In this document: in pieces, positions 55,333 to 64,000 of the stretch | How the letters are laid out: every line of letters starts with the position of its first letter | Position numbering within the stretch: position 1 is the stretch's first letter | From: PALSA-911 sp963743035 | Lineage (GTDB): Bacteria > Pseudomonadota > Alphaproteobacteria > Acetobacterales > Acetobacteraceae | DNA: 64,000 nt | Direction: 5' to 3' | Assembly (NCBI GenBank): GCA_963743035.1 | Contig: CAVUOB010000005.1 | Location: 248,001-312,000, forward strand | The notes under the pieces: generated by a model | Databases searched by the model: none | What the model saw: the letters and a program-made list of their open reading frames with translations, nothing else | What the model was told of the DNA's origin: nothing | Made by a program: the position numbers and the translations under genes

Positions 55333-58031
55333 CACGCGGTCCGGTCTCCGCCGGCGCCGAGTGCGGCCTGCGCGGCGGCGAGGCGGGCCACCGGCACCCG
55401 GTACGGGCTGCAGGAGACGTAGTCGAGCTTCACTTCCTCGCAGAAGGCGATCGAGGCGGGATCGCCGCCATGCTCGCCGCAGATGCCGAGCTTGATGTCC
55501 GGGCGCGTCTTGCGGCCGCGCTCGACGGCGATGCGGACCATTTCGCCGACGCCCTCGATGTCCAGCGAGACGAACGGGTCCTTCGGCAGGATGCCCTGCG
55601 CCACGTAGTCCGGCAGGAATTTTCCGGCATCGTCGCGCGACAGGCCGAACACGGTCTGCGTCAGGTCGTTGGTGCCGAAGCTGAAGAAATCGGCGACCTC
55701 GGCGATCTTGTCGGCGGTGATGGCGGCGCGCGGCAGCTCGATCATGGTGCCGATGCTGTATTCCAGGCGCCTTCCGGCCTCGGCGAACACCTGCTCGGCC
55801 ACGCGCTCGATCTGGCCGCGGGTGATCTCCAGCTCCCGCTTCATGCCGACCAGCGGGATCATGATCTCCGGCACCGGCGCGGCGCCGGTTTCCTTGGCCA
55901 CCGCCAGCGCGCCCTCGAAGATGGCGCGGGCCTGCATTTCGTAGATCTCCGGATAGGAGATGCCGAGGCGGCAGCCGCGATGGCCGAGCATCGGGTTGGC
56001 CTCCGCCAGCTCCGCGGCGCGCTGGCGCATCGTCTCGATATCGGTGCCGAGCGCCTGCGCCACGTCGGCCAGTTCGGCGTCCGCGTGCGGCAGGAATTCG
56101 TGCAGCGGCGGATCGAGCAGGCGGATGGTCACCGGCAGGCCGGCCATGATGCGGAACAGGTCGTGGAAATCCTGCCGCTGGAACGGCAGCAGGCGGGCGA
56201 GGGCGGCGCGCCTGCCGGCCTCGTCGGAGGCCATGATCATCTGCCGCACGGCGCCGATCCGCTCGGGGTTGAAGAACATGTGCTCGGTCCGGCACAGGCC
56301 GATGCCCTCGGCGCCGAACTTCTTCGCCGTTTCGGCGTCGAGCGGCGTCTCGGCGTTGGTGCGCACCTTCAGGCGGCGGACCTTGTCGGCCCATTGCATC
56401 AGGGTGGCGAAATCGCCGGACATCGCCGGCTCGATCATCGGCACGGAGCCGACGAAGACCTCGCCGGTGGCGCCGTCCAGCGTGATCACCTCGCCGGCCC
56501 GGACGATGCGCCCGCCGGCCGAAAGCACCTGGGCGTTGTAGTCGACGGCGATGCCGCCGGCGCCGGCGACGCAGGGCCGGCCCATGCCGCGCGCGACCAC
56601 GGCGGCGTGGCTGGTCATGCCGCCGCGCGTGGTCAGGATGCCGCGGCAGGCGTACATGCCGTGGATGTCCTCGGGGCTGGTCTCGATGCGGACCAGGATC
56701 ACGTCCTCGCCCTTGGCGGCGCGGGCCTCGGCCTCATCGGCGCTGAACACCACCGTGCCGCAGGCGGCACCGGGGCTGGCGGGCAGGCCCTTGGCCATCA
56801 GCGTGCGCGGCGCCTTGGGGTCCAGCATCGGGTGCAGCAGTTGGTCCAGCGAGGCCGGATTGACCCGCTTGATCGCCTCGTTCTCGTCGATCAGGCCTTC
56901 GCGCGCCATGTCCACGGCGATGCGCAGCGACGCGGCGGCGGTGCGTTTGCCGTTGCGGGTCTGCAGCATGTACAGCTTGTTCTGCTGCACCGTGAACTCG
57001 ATGTCCTGCATGTCGCGGTAGTGCTTCTCAAGCGTGGCGCGGATCGCCATCAGCTCGGCATAGGCCTGCGGCATGGCCTCTTCCATCGGCACCTCGCCGG
57101 GCTTGGCGCGCAATTTGGCCATCGGCTGGGGCGTGCGGATGCCGGCCACCACGTCCTCGCCCTGCGCGTTCACCAGGTACTCGCCGTAGAAGATGTTCTC
57201 CCCGGTGGAGGGGTCGCGGGTGAAGCAGACGCCGGTGGCGCAATCGCTGCCCATGTTGCCGAACACCATGGCCTGGACGTTCACCGCGGTGCCCCAGTCG
57301 GCGGGGATGTCGTGCAGCCGGCGGTAGGTGTTGGCGCGCGGGTTCATCCAGCTGCCGAACACCGCCGAGATCGCGCCCCAGAGCTGGGCGTTCGGATCCT
57401 GCGGGAAGGGCGCGCCGGTGGCTTCCTCGACCACGGTCTTGTAGCCATCGACGACGCGCTTCCAGTCATCGGCGGACAGCGCCGTGTCCTCCAGCGCGCC
57501 GGTCTCGAACTTCACCTGCTCGATGATCTCCTCGAAGCGGTGATGGTCGACGTCCAGCACCACCGAGCCGTACATCTGGATGAAGCGGCGGTAGGAATCC
57601 CAGGCGAAGCGTTCGTCCCGGGAGGCGGCGGCAAGGCCCTGCACCGTCTCGTCGTTCAGGCCGAGATTGAGCACGGTGTCCATCATGCCGGGCATGGAGA
57701 CGCGCGCGCCGGAGCGGACGGAGACCAGCAGCGGCTTGCTGCGGTCGCCGAATTTCTTGTCGACCGCCGTCTCGATCAGCGCCAGCGCGGCGCGGACCTG
57801 GCTGTCGAGCCCGTCCGGGTAGACCTCGCCGTTCTCGTAATAGGCGGTGCAGACCTCGGTGGTGATGGTGAAGCCGGGCGGCACGGGCAGGCCGATATTG
57901 GCCATTTCCGCGAGGTTCGCGCCCTTGCCGCCGAGCAGGTTGCGCATCTCCGCGCGGCCCTGGCTATGGCCGGCGCCGAAGCTGTATACCCATTGGGTGG
58001 TGGCGGGTTTGGAGATGGTCTGCTGTGACAT
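55332..58031 (-). CDS. ppdK: pyruvate, phosphate dikinase
   Basis: Reversibly converts pyruvate, ATP and phosphate to PEP, AMP and PPi; 899 residues. The N-terminal ATP-grasp domain begins LLGGKGANLAEMANIGLPVPPGFT; the central domain has the phospho-histidine in GGMTSHAAVVARGMGRP (about 470-486), and the C-terminal TIM barrel contains GICGEHGGDP with the conserved cysteine. Follows glyS by 2 bases on the same strand. Confidence 0.97.
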   Translation of the reverse strand: MSQQTISKPATTQWVYSFGAGHSQGRAEMRNLLGGKGANLAEMANIGLPVPPGFTITTEVCTAYYENGEVYPDGLDSQVRAALALIETAVDKKFGDRSKPLLVSVRSGARVSMPGMMDTVLNLGLNDETVQGLAAASRDERFAWDSYRRFIQMYGSVVLDVDHHRFEEIIEQVKFETGALEDTALSADDWKRVVDGYKTVVEEATGAPFPQDPNAQLWGAISAVFGSWMNPRANTYRRLHDIPADWGTAVNVQAMVFGNMGSDCATGVCFTRDPSTGENIFYGEYLVNAQGEDVVAGIRTPQPMAKLRAKPGEVPMEEAMPQAYAELMAIRATLEKHYRDMQDIEFTVQQNKLYMLQTRNGKRTAAASLRIAVDMAREGLIDENEAIKRVNPASLDQLLHPMLDPKAPRTLMAKGLPASPGAACGTVVFSADEAEARAAKGEDVILVRIETSPEDIHGMYACRGILTTRGGMTSHAAVVARGMGRPCVAGAGGIAVDYNAQVLSAGGRIVRAGEVITLDGATGEVFVGSVPMIEPAMSGDFATLMQWADKVRRLKVRTNAETPLDAETAKKFGAEGIGLCRTEHMFFNPERIGAVRQMIMASDEAGRRAALARLLPFQRQDFHDLFRIMAGLPVTIRLLDPPLHEFLPHADAELADVAQALGTDIETMRQRAAELAEANPMLGHRGCRLGISYPEIYEMQARAIFEGALAVAKETGAAPVPEIMIPLVGMKRELEITRGQIERVAEQVFAEAGRRLEYSIGTMIELPRAAITADKIAEVADFFSFGTNDLTQTVFGLSRDDAGKFLPDYVAQGILPKDPFVSLDIEGVGEMVRIAVERGRKTRPDIKLGICGEHGGDPASIAFCEEVKLDYVSCSPYRVPVARLAAAQAALGAGGDRTA

Positions 58032-58033
58032 GA

Positions 58034-60119
58034 TCAGCCCTCGATATTCGAGAAATCGGCAATACGGTCCATGGTAGCACGGAGCCTGGAGAGCAGTCGC
58101 AGACGATTGCGGCGCAATTCAGGCTCCGGGGCGTTCACGGTGACTTGATCGAAAAACGCGTCGAGCGGGGCGCGCAGCCCGGCCATCGCCGACATCGCGC
58201 CGGCGTAGTCCTCGGCGGCCAGCCTGGCGTCGATCGCGGGGGCCGCGTGGTCGAGCGCATGGGCGAGCGCCGTCTCCTCCTCCTGGCGGTAGAGCGCGGC
58301 GTCGGGGGCGGCGTCGTGCGGGCCGTCCTTCTTTTCCTCGATGCGCAGGATATTGGCCGCGCGGCGATAGGCGGCGAGCAGGTTGGCGCCATCGGCGGTG
58401 CCGAGCAGGGAGGCCACCGCCTCGGTGCGGGCCAGCAGGCGCACGATGTCGTCATCGGCGCCCTGCCCTCCCTTGGCCGCGAACACCGCCGTCAGCACGT
58501 CGTGGCGAGCGCCTTCGGCGCGGAGCTGGATGCGCAGGCGGTCGATGATGAAGCCGATGACCTCCGCCTGCGTCTCGCCGTTGCCGGAATGCCCGTGCCT
58601 GGGGCTCTCCTGGCGGATCTCGTCCAGCGCGTCGGCCACCAGGCGCGACAGGCTGAGGCGCAGCCCGTTTTCGCGGATGATGCGGATGATGCCGAGTGCC
58701 GCGCGGCGCAGCGCGTAGGGGTCGCCCGAGCCGGTGGGCTTCTCGCCGATGGCGAAGAAGGCGACCAGCTGGTCCAGCTTGTCGGCCAGCGCCACCGCGA
58801 TGGACACCGGCGCGGTGGGCACAGCGTCGCCCGGGCCCTTCGGCGCGTAATGGTCGCGGATGGCGTCGGCCACCAGCTTGTCCTCATTGTCGTGGCGGGC
58901 GTAGTAGCCGCCCATCACGCCCTGCAGTTCGGGGAACTCGCCGACCATGCCGGTCAGCAGATCGGCCTTCGCCAGCTCCGCCGCCCGGTCCGCCAGCGCG
59001 GGACCGGCGCCCACCAGATGCGCGATGCGCGCCGCCAGCAGCCGCAGCCGGCGCACCCGCTCGCCCTGGCTGCCCAGTTTGGCGTGGAACGTCACGTGAT
59101 CGAGCTTCGGCACCAGGCTTTCCAGCCGGGCCTTGCGGTCGAGATCCCAGAAATGCCGCGCATCGGCGAACCGCGCCCGCAGCACGCGCTCGTTGCCGGC
59201 GATGATCGCGGCACCGCCATCCGTCGCGGCGATATTGGCGGCGAAGGCGAAATACGGTGCGGCCGAGCCGTCCGGGTTGCGCAGCGCGAAATAACGCTGG
59301 TTCACCCGCATGGAGACCTGCATCACCTCGGGCGGCAGGTCCATGTAGGCGGCGTCGATGCGCCCGGTCAGCACCACCGGAAACTCGACCAGACCGGCCA
59401 CTTCGTCGAGCAGGCCGGGATCGTCCACCACGGCCACGCCGCGCGCGGCGGCGGCCGCTGCGACGCCGTCGGCGATGACGCGGCGGCGTTCCGCGGCATC
59501 GGTGAGCACCTTGTGCTCTCCGAGCCGGGCCTGCCAGTCGGCGCAGGATCTCACCGCGAAGGCGCCGGGTGCGAGGAAGCGGTGCCCCTCGGTCAGGTCG
59601 CCCGAGGCCAGGCCGTGGCCGTCATCCTCGCTGCTTTCGCGCAGATCGAAAGGCACCACTTTGCCATCGACCAGGCAGACGATCCGGCGCAGCGGACGGA
59701 CCCAGGTGAACTGGCTGGTGCCGCCCCAGCGCATGGATTTCGGCCACGGAAATTTGCGCAACAGGCTGGGCATCCACAGAGCGATTCGTTCGCTTGCCGT
59801 TTCCGCCGCCGTGGACTTCTCGAGGACGAAGAAATCGCCCTCGACACGAAGCTGTTCGCGCGTCGCATTGTGCTTGCGCAGGAAGCCGGCAAGCGCCTGT
59901 TCCGGCGCGCTTGTCCGCGGCCCGCGCTCGCGCGTGATGCTGGCGGCGACCACGCTGGCGATCGTGCCGGCCATCGCGATACGGCGAGGGCCATAGAAAC
60001 TGCGCATATGGGTTGGAGACAGCGGCGCGAGCACCTCGCCGACCAATCGCTCCAGATCCTCGGCGCCGCGGGCCTGCATGCGGGCGGGAATTTCCTCGGA
60101 GAACAGTTCCAGGAAGAAT

Positions 60120-60127
<8 letters not shown>
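58034..60127 (-). CDS. glyS: glycyl-tRNA synthetase beta subunit
   Basis: tRNA-binding beta subunit of the tetrameric GlyRS, 697 residues. The N-terminus MAEFFLELFSEEIPARMQ is typical, followed by TPRKIA-like GPRRIAMAGTIA, MRVNQRYFALRN and, near the end, the HD-like and anticodon-binding regions. The start overlaps the end of glyQ by 8 bases. No problem with the frame. Confidence 0.96.
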
Positions 60128-61021
<894 letters not shown>

Positions 61022-61149
61022 TGACGGAAACGGGGCGAGAGTGCCGGCTTTATGGTGCAGTGCCGAACACGGGGCAAGCAGGTCCCACGGGAATTGCGCA
61101 ACAGCCGCGCCGCTGGCGTTCCCCGCCGCGCCTGCGCCAGGATGCCGCC

Positions 61150-61599
61150 ATGAGCATCGACGGCCTGAGCGATCGGGAGATCGCGGACATCCTGACCCGG
61201 ACCAGGCGCATCTCCCTGGTCGGCGCCTCCGACAAGCCGCACCGCGCCTCGTTCGAGGTGATGGGCTTCCTGCTGCGCAGCGGCTTCGAGGTGACGCCGG
61301 TGAACCCGCATCTGGCCGGGCGGACGCTGCACGGGCGCGTCGTCGTGGCCGGCCTGGACGAGGCCGCGCCGCTGGAAATGGTCGATCTGTTCCGCGCCTC
61401 CGCCCATGTCGGCCCGAGCGTGGACGCGGCGATCCGGCTGCGGGCGAAGGTGGTGTGGATGCAGCTCGGCGTGGTAGACGAGGCCGCGGCGCGGCGGGCC
61501 CGCGACGCCGGGCTTGTCGTGGCGATGGACCGCTGCCCGGTGATCGAGACGGCCCGGCTGGGCTTAAGGCTGGGCGGGCCTAAGGCTGGGCGGGCCTGA
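61150..61599 (+). CDS. CoA-binding domain protein (YccU-like)
   Basis: 149-residue Rossmann-fold protein. ISLVGASDKPHRASFEVMGFLLRSGFEVTPVNP (about 20-52) is the CoA-binding P-loop-like motif, followed by VVWMQLGVVDEAAARRARDAGLVVAMDRC (about 95-125), typical of the YccU/CoA_binding_2 family. The reaction is unknown. The start at 61150 follows the family N-terminus; it is divergent from glyQ. Confidence 0.9.
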   Translation: MSIDGLSDREIADILTRTRRISLVGASDKPHRASFEVMGFLLRSGFEVTPVNPHLAGRTLHGRVVVAGLDEAAPLEMVDLFRASAHVGPSVDAAIRLRAKVVWMQLGVVDEAAARRARDAGLVVAMDRCPVIETARLGLRLGGPKAGRA

Positions 61600-61679
61600 A
61601 GCTTCGTTAACCAAGGCTTGACGATGATGCGCCGCCGGACCACCTGCTGCGCATCACGGCTGACCCCAAGGGTGCCCCA

Positions 61680-62559
61680 ATGACCAACGAAGAACGCGAC
61701 ATCATCACCCAGTTCATCGCCCGCGTGAGCGGCGCGCAGGTGCCGCAGGCCACGGCGCCCGGCTCCGTGCCGGCCACCGTCGCGCCGCTGCCGCCGGTGG
61801 ACCGGGAGGCCGATGCAGCTGATCAACCAGCTGTTTGTCCAGTACCCGGACGCGCGCTATCGCCTGACGCAGACCGCCTTCGTGCAGGAGCACGCGCTGG
61901 CGCAGGCGCAGAGCCGCATCCAGCGCCTGGAATGGGAACTGCAGCAGACGCAGCAGGCGCTGGCGCAGACCCAGCAGGCCGTCCAGCAGTTGCAGACCCA
62001 GCAGGGAGCGCCGCAGCAGGGTGGCGGCTTCCTCAGCGGCCTGTTCGGCGGCGGCCGGCCCTCGGCGCCGCCGCCTCCCCCTCAGGCGGCGCCGGGTCAA
62101 GGCGCGCCGGTGTGGAACCAGGGGCCGCAGCAGGGCTATCAGCAGCCGCCCCCGCAATATGCGCCGCCGCCGCCGCAATACGCGCCCGGCTACCAGCCCG
62201 GCATGTTCCAGCGCTCCGGCTCGGGCTTTCTCGGCTCGGCGCTGACCACCGCGGCGGGCGTCGCCGGCGGCATGGTCGCGGGCAATGCGCTGATGAACCT
62301 GTTCTCCGGCAACCATGGCGGCGGCCTGTTCGGCGGCGGGGCGCCCGCCGCCGTGCCGGTGGCAAGCCCCTGGGCCACGCCGGAACCCCTGCCCGAACCG
62401 CCGCTGCCGCCGCAGCCGGATCAGGGCTATGTCGACCAGGGCAGCTGGGACACCGGCGGCGCGGCCGCCCCGGATAGCGACTGGAACCGCCAGCCCGATT
62501 CCGGCTGGGCCGATTCGGGCGGCAACGACTGGGGCTCCGGCGGCTCGGACGACGTCTGA
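61680..62559 (+). pseudogene. DUF2076 family protein, frameshifted
   Basis: The N-terminus MTNEERDIITQFIARVSGAQ is diagnostic for DUF2076. After LPPVDREADA the frame shifts at CAGCTG (61816-61821), and the rest (LINQLFVQYPDARYRLTQTAFVQEHAL, a Gln-rich coiled coil QQTQQALAQTQQAVQQLQ, then Pro/Gln and Gly-rich segments) continues one frame over. Without one base the protein is 292 residues. The family is periplasmic or cytoplasmic with unknown function. The second part alone could be translated from the ATG at 61813. Confidence 0.85.
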
Positions 62560-62627
62560 GCGCCGGCGCCTTCCTATCCGCCGGATGACGGCGCAACCCT
62601 CCGTTTCCAAATGAGTGGTGCACCGCA

Positions 62628-62649
62628 CAATAGAGATCTGCGTCTATTG
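62628..62649. promoter_or_regulatory. dyad upstream of the efflux gene
   Basis: CAATAGA and TCTATTG form a 7-bp inverted repeat around an 8-base centre, ending 5 bases before the ATG of the Bcr/CflA gene. Candidate operator for a TetR-type repressor or a leader hairpin. Confidence 0.4.
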
Positions 62650-62654
62650 CACGG

Positions 62655-63827
62655 ATGAAAACTCCCGTCTGGCTGCCGCTGATGCTCGGCTTTCTCACCG
62701 CCGTGGCACCGCTCTCCATCGACATGTACCTGCCGGCCTTCCCGCAGATCGAGGCGTCGTACGGCGTGGCCCCGGGCACGGCGCAGATCACGCTGGCGGC
62801 CTGGTTCGCCGGCCTGGCGATCGGCCAGCTTTCCCAGGGCACGCTGTCGGACCGGTTCGGGCGGCGCATGCCGCTGCTGATCGCGACCGGGGTCTATACC
62901 CTGGCCTCGCTCGGCTGCGCGCTGGCGCCGGACCTGTTCTGGCTGTCGGTGTTCCGCGCCATCGCCGCCATCGGCGGGTCGGCCGGCATGGTGATCCCGC
63001 GCGCCATCGTGCGCGACCTGTCGGACGGCATTGCCGCGGCGCGGATGATGTCCAAGCTGATGCTGGTCTCCGGCGTGGCGCCGATCCTGGCGCCGACGCT
63101 CGGCGGCGCCATCCTGCTGGTGGGCTCCTGGCATTCGATCTTCCTGGTCTGCGCGGCCTATGGCGCGATCTGCTGCCTGCTGGTCTGGTGGAAGCTGCCC
63201 GACACACTGCCGCGCGAGCGCCGCGCCGGGCTGTCGCCGGCCTCGCTGATCAGCCGCTACGCGATGGTGGCGCGCGAGCCGATCTTCGCCACCCATGCGG
63301 TGATGGCCGGCTGCGTCAGCTTCGCCATGTTCGCCTATATCGGCGGCTCGCCGCAGGCGATGATCGGCACCTTCGGGCTGTCCACGGCGCAGTACGGCGG
63401 CTTGTTCGGCCTGTGCGCGGCCGGCTTCATCGTCGCATCCCAGGTCAATCCGCATCTCCTGCCGCGCTTCGGGGCGTCCGCGGTGATGCGCACCGCGGTG
63501 CGGGTGCTGCTCGCCACCACTGCCGGGCTGGTCGCGCTGTCCTTTGCCGATATCCGGATCCTGCCGCTGACCATCGGCCTGATCGTCTCCAGCATGATGT
63601 GCCTGGGCTTCACGCTGCAGAACGTCACCGTCGGCGCGCTGACCCGCCACGCCGCGCATGCCGGCAGCGCCGCGGCGCTGATGGGCACCTGGCAGTTCGT
63701 GCTCGGCGCGTCCTCGGTCATGCTGGTCGGGTGGTTGACCGACGCGACGCCGCGCGGCATGGCAAGCCTGATGCTACTGGGCGCGATCGGCGCCGCCACC
63801 ACCGACCTGTTCCGCCCCCGGGCTTGA
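62655..63827 (+). CDS. Bcr/CflA-family multidrug efflux MFS transporter
   Basis: Proton-driven drug exporter, 390 residues with 12 predicted helices. APLSIDMYLPAFPQI (about 18-32) is the family signature, GTLSDRFGRRMPLL is motif A, and the region near GVAPILAPTLGGAI is the antiporter motif C. Drug range unknown. Begins 95 bases after the DUF2076 gene behind the dyad. Confidence 0.92.
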   Translation: MKTPVWLPLMLGFLTAVAPLSIDMYLPAFPQIEASYGVAPGTAQITLAAWFAGLAIGQLSQGTLSDRFGRRMPLLIATGVYTLASLGCALAPDLFWLSVFRAIAAIGGSAGMVIPRAIVRDLSDGIAAARMMSKLMLVSGVAPILAPTLGGAILLVGSWHSIFLVCAAYGAICCLLVWWKLPDTLPRERRAGLSPASLISRYAMVAREPIFATHAVMAGCVSFAMFAYIGGSPQAMIGTFGLSTAQYGGLFGLCAAGFIVASQVNPHLLPRFGASAVMRTAVRVLLATTAGLVALSFADIRILPLTIGLIVSSMMCLGFTLQNVTVGALTRHAAHAGSAAALMGTWQFVLGASSVMLVGWLTDATPRGMASLMLLGAIGAATTDLFRPRA

Positions 63828-63859
63828 TACGCTCCCGAGCCTGATATTTGTATCCTGAT

Positions 63860-63904
63860 GGCGTGGCTCCTGATCCGCGCCACGGCCTGATCCGGAGCCA
63901 CGCC
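63860..63904 (+). promoter_or_regulatory. leader hairpin covering the ribosome-binding site
   Basis: GGCGTGGCTCC (63860-63870) is perfectly complementary to GGAGCCACGCC (63894-63904), which directly precedes the ATG at 63905. The only Shine-Dalgarno-like GGAG (63894-63897) is inside the 3' arm, so a folded leader would block initiation. Confidence 0.5.
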
Positions 63905-64000
63905 ATGACGATCGTCGTCGGAATTCCCGCCTGCGCGAAAACCGTGGACGGCATGCCGCGCCACGACAACCCGGCGCGCTATTCCCTCGCGGTGTTCGGC
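63905..64000 (+). CDS. gamma-glutamyl-GABA hydrolase family protein, 5' part
   Basis: Only 32 residues are inside the window: MTIVVGIPACAKTVDGMPRH and the next dozen. IVVGIPACAKTVDG plus the following HDNPARYSLAV matches the N-terminus of PuuD-like class I glutamine amidotransferases, which split gamma-glutamyl-GABA in putrescine breakdown. The catalytic residues lie outside. Assignment rests on the N-terminus alone. Confidence 0.65.
   Translation, partial: MTIVVGIPACAKTVDGMPRHDNPARYSLAVFG

Overview
The window is a GC-rich, densely packed chromosomal segment of an alphaproteobacterium, most likely a Rhodospirillales/Acetobacteraceae-type organism. Supporting evidence: the gene order murC-murB-ddl-ftsQ-ftsA-ftsZ-lpxC-bamD-recN-ligA, a CcrM-type DNA methyltransferase, an alphaproteobacterial LexA box (GAAC-N7-GAAC), a TTAA-N7-TTAA CtrA-type box, an FtsZ with a long tail ending in DVPAFLRR, and the purC-purS-purQ-purL-bolA-grxD order. 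The species is not determined. It looks like core chromosome: I see no prophage, IS transposase, CRISPR array or rRNA.

Layout. 1-13.3 kb: peptidoglycan precursor synthesis and division genes, then lpxC, bamD, recN and ligA, all on the plus strand. 13.5-15.3 kb: an orphan polysaccharide flippase and a small unknown gene. 15.4-21 kb: the imuA-imuB-dnaE2 SOS mutagenesis operon with a LexA operator. 21-30 kb: mixed genes (GNAT-like, DUF1194, HAD hydrolase, pyrD, S24 regulator, YqgE, peroxiredoxin, FMN reductase, MFS) containing two inverted copies of a ~236-bp multi-hairpin repeat. 30-35 kb: ccrM, rnhB, a PEP-CTERM surface protein, a glycosyltransferase and grxD. 35.4-43 kb: bolA, purLQSC, an NRDE protein, a Phd/PemK-like toxin-antitoxin pair and purB. 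43-50.5 kb: TerC, RadC, Map, an M19 dipeptidase, DUF5993-dsbB, a DnaJ membrane protein, malic enzyme and tRNA-Leu(GAG). 50.7-64 kb: lipB, SYLF, YcgN, a DapA-like aldolase, an SprT-like peptidase, ppdK, glyS-glyQ, a CoA-binding protein, a DUF2076 protein, a Bcr/CflA efflux pump and the start of a PuuD-like amidohydrolase.

Three patterns stand out. (1) Two copies of a compound repeat (26595-26831 and, inverted, 29840-30074) differ mainly by paired substitutions that keep the stems intact, which points to selection on a folded RNA or single-stranded DNA. Half-length relatives occur near 47.5 and 54.7 kb. (2) Four genes (ddl, ccrM, glyQ, a DUF2076 gene) carry five single-base insertions. Each lies in a perfect 6-8 bp palindrome, and removing it restores normal length. 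Consensus error or a real mutational process are both possible. (3) In-frame minisatellites of 12, 15, 24 and 36 bp recur in ftsZ, lpxC, bamD, imuB, next to the DUF1194 gene and in a conserved hypothetical.

All functional assignments come from reading motifs and recalling families. No database search was run.
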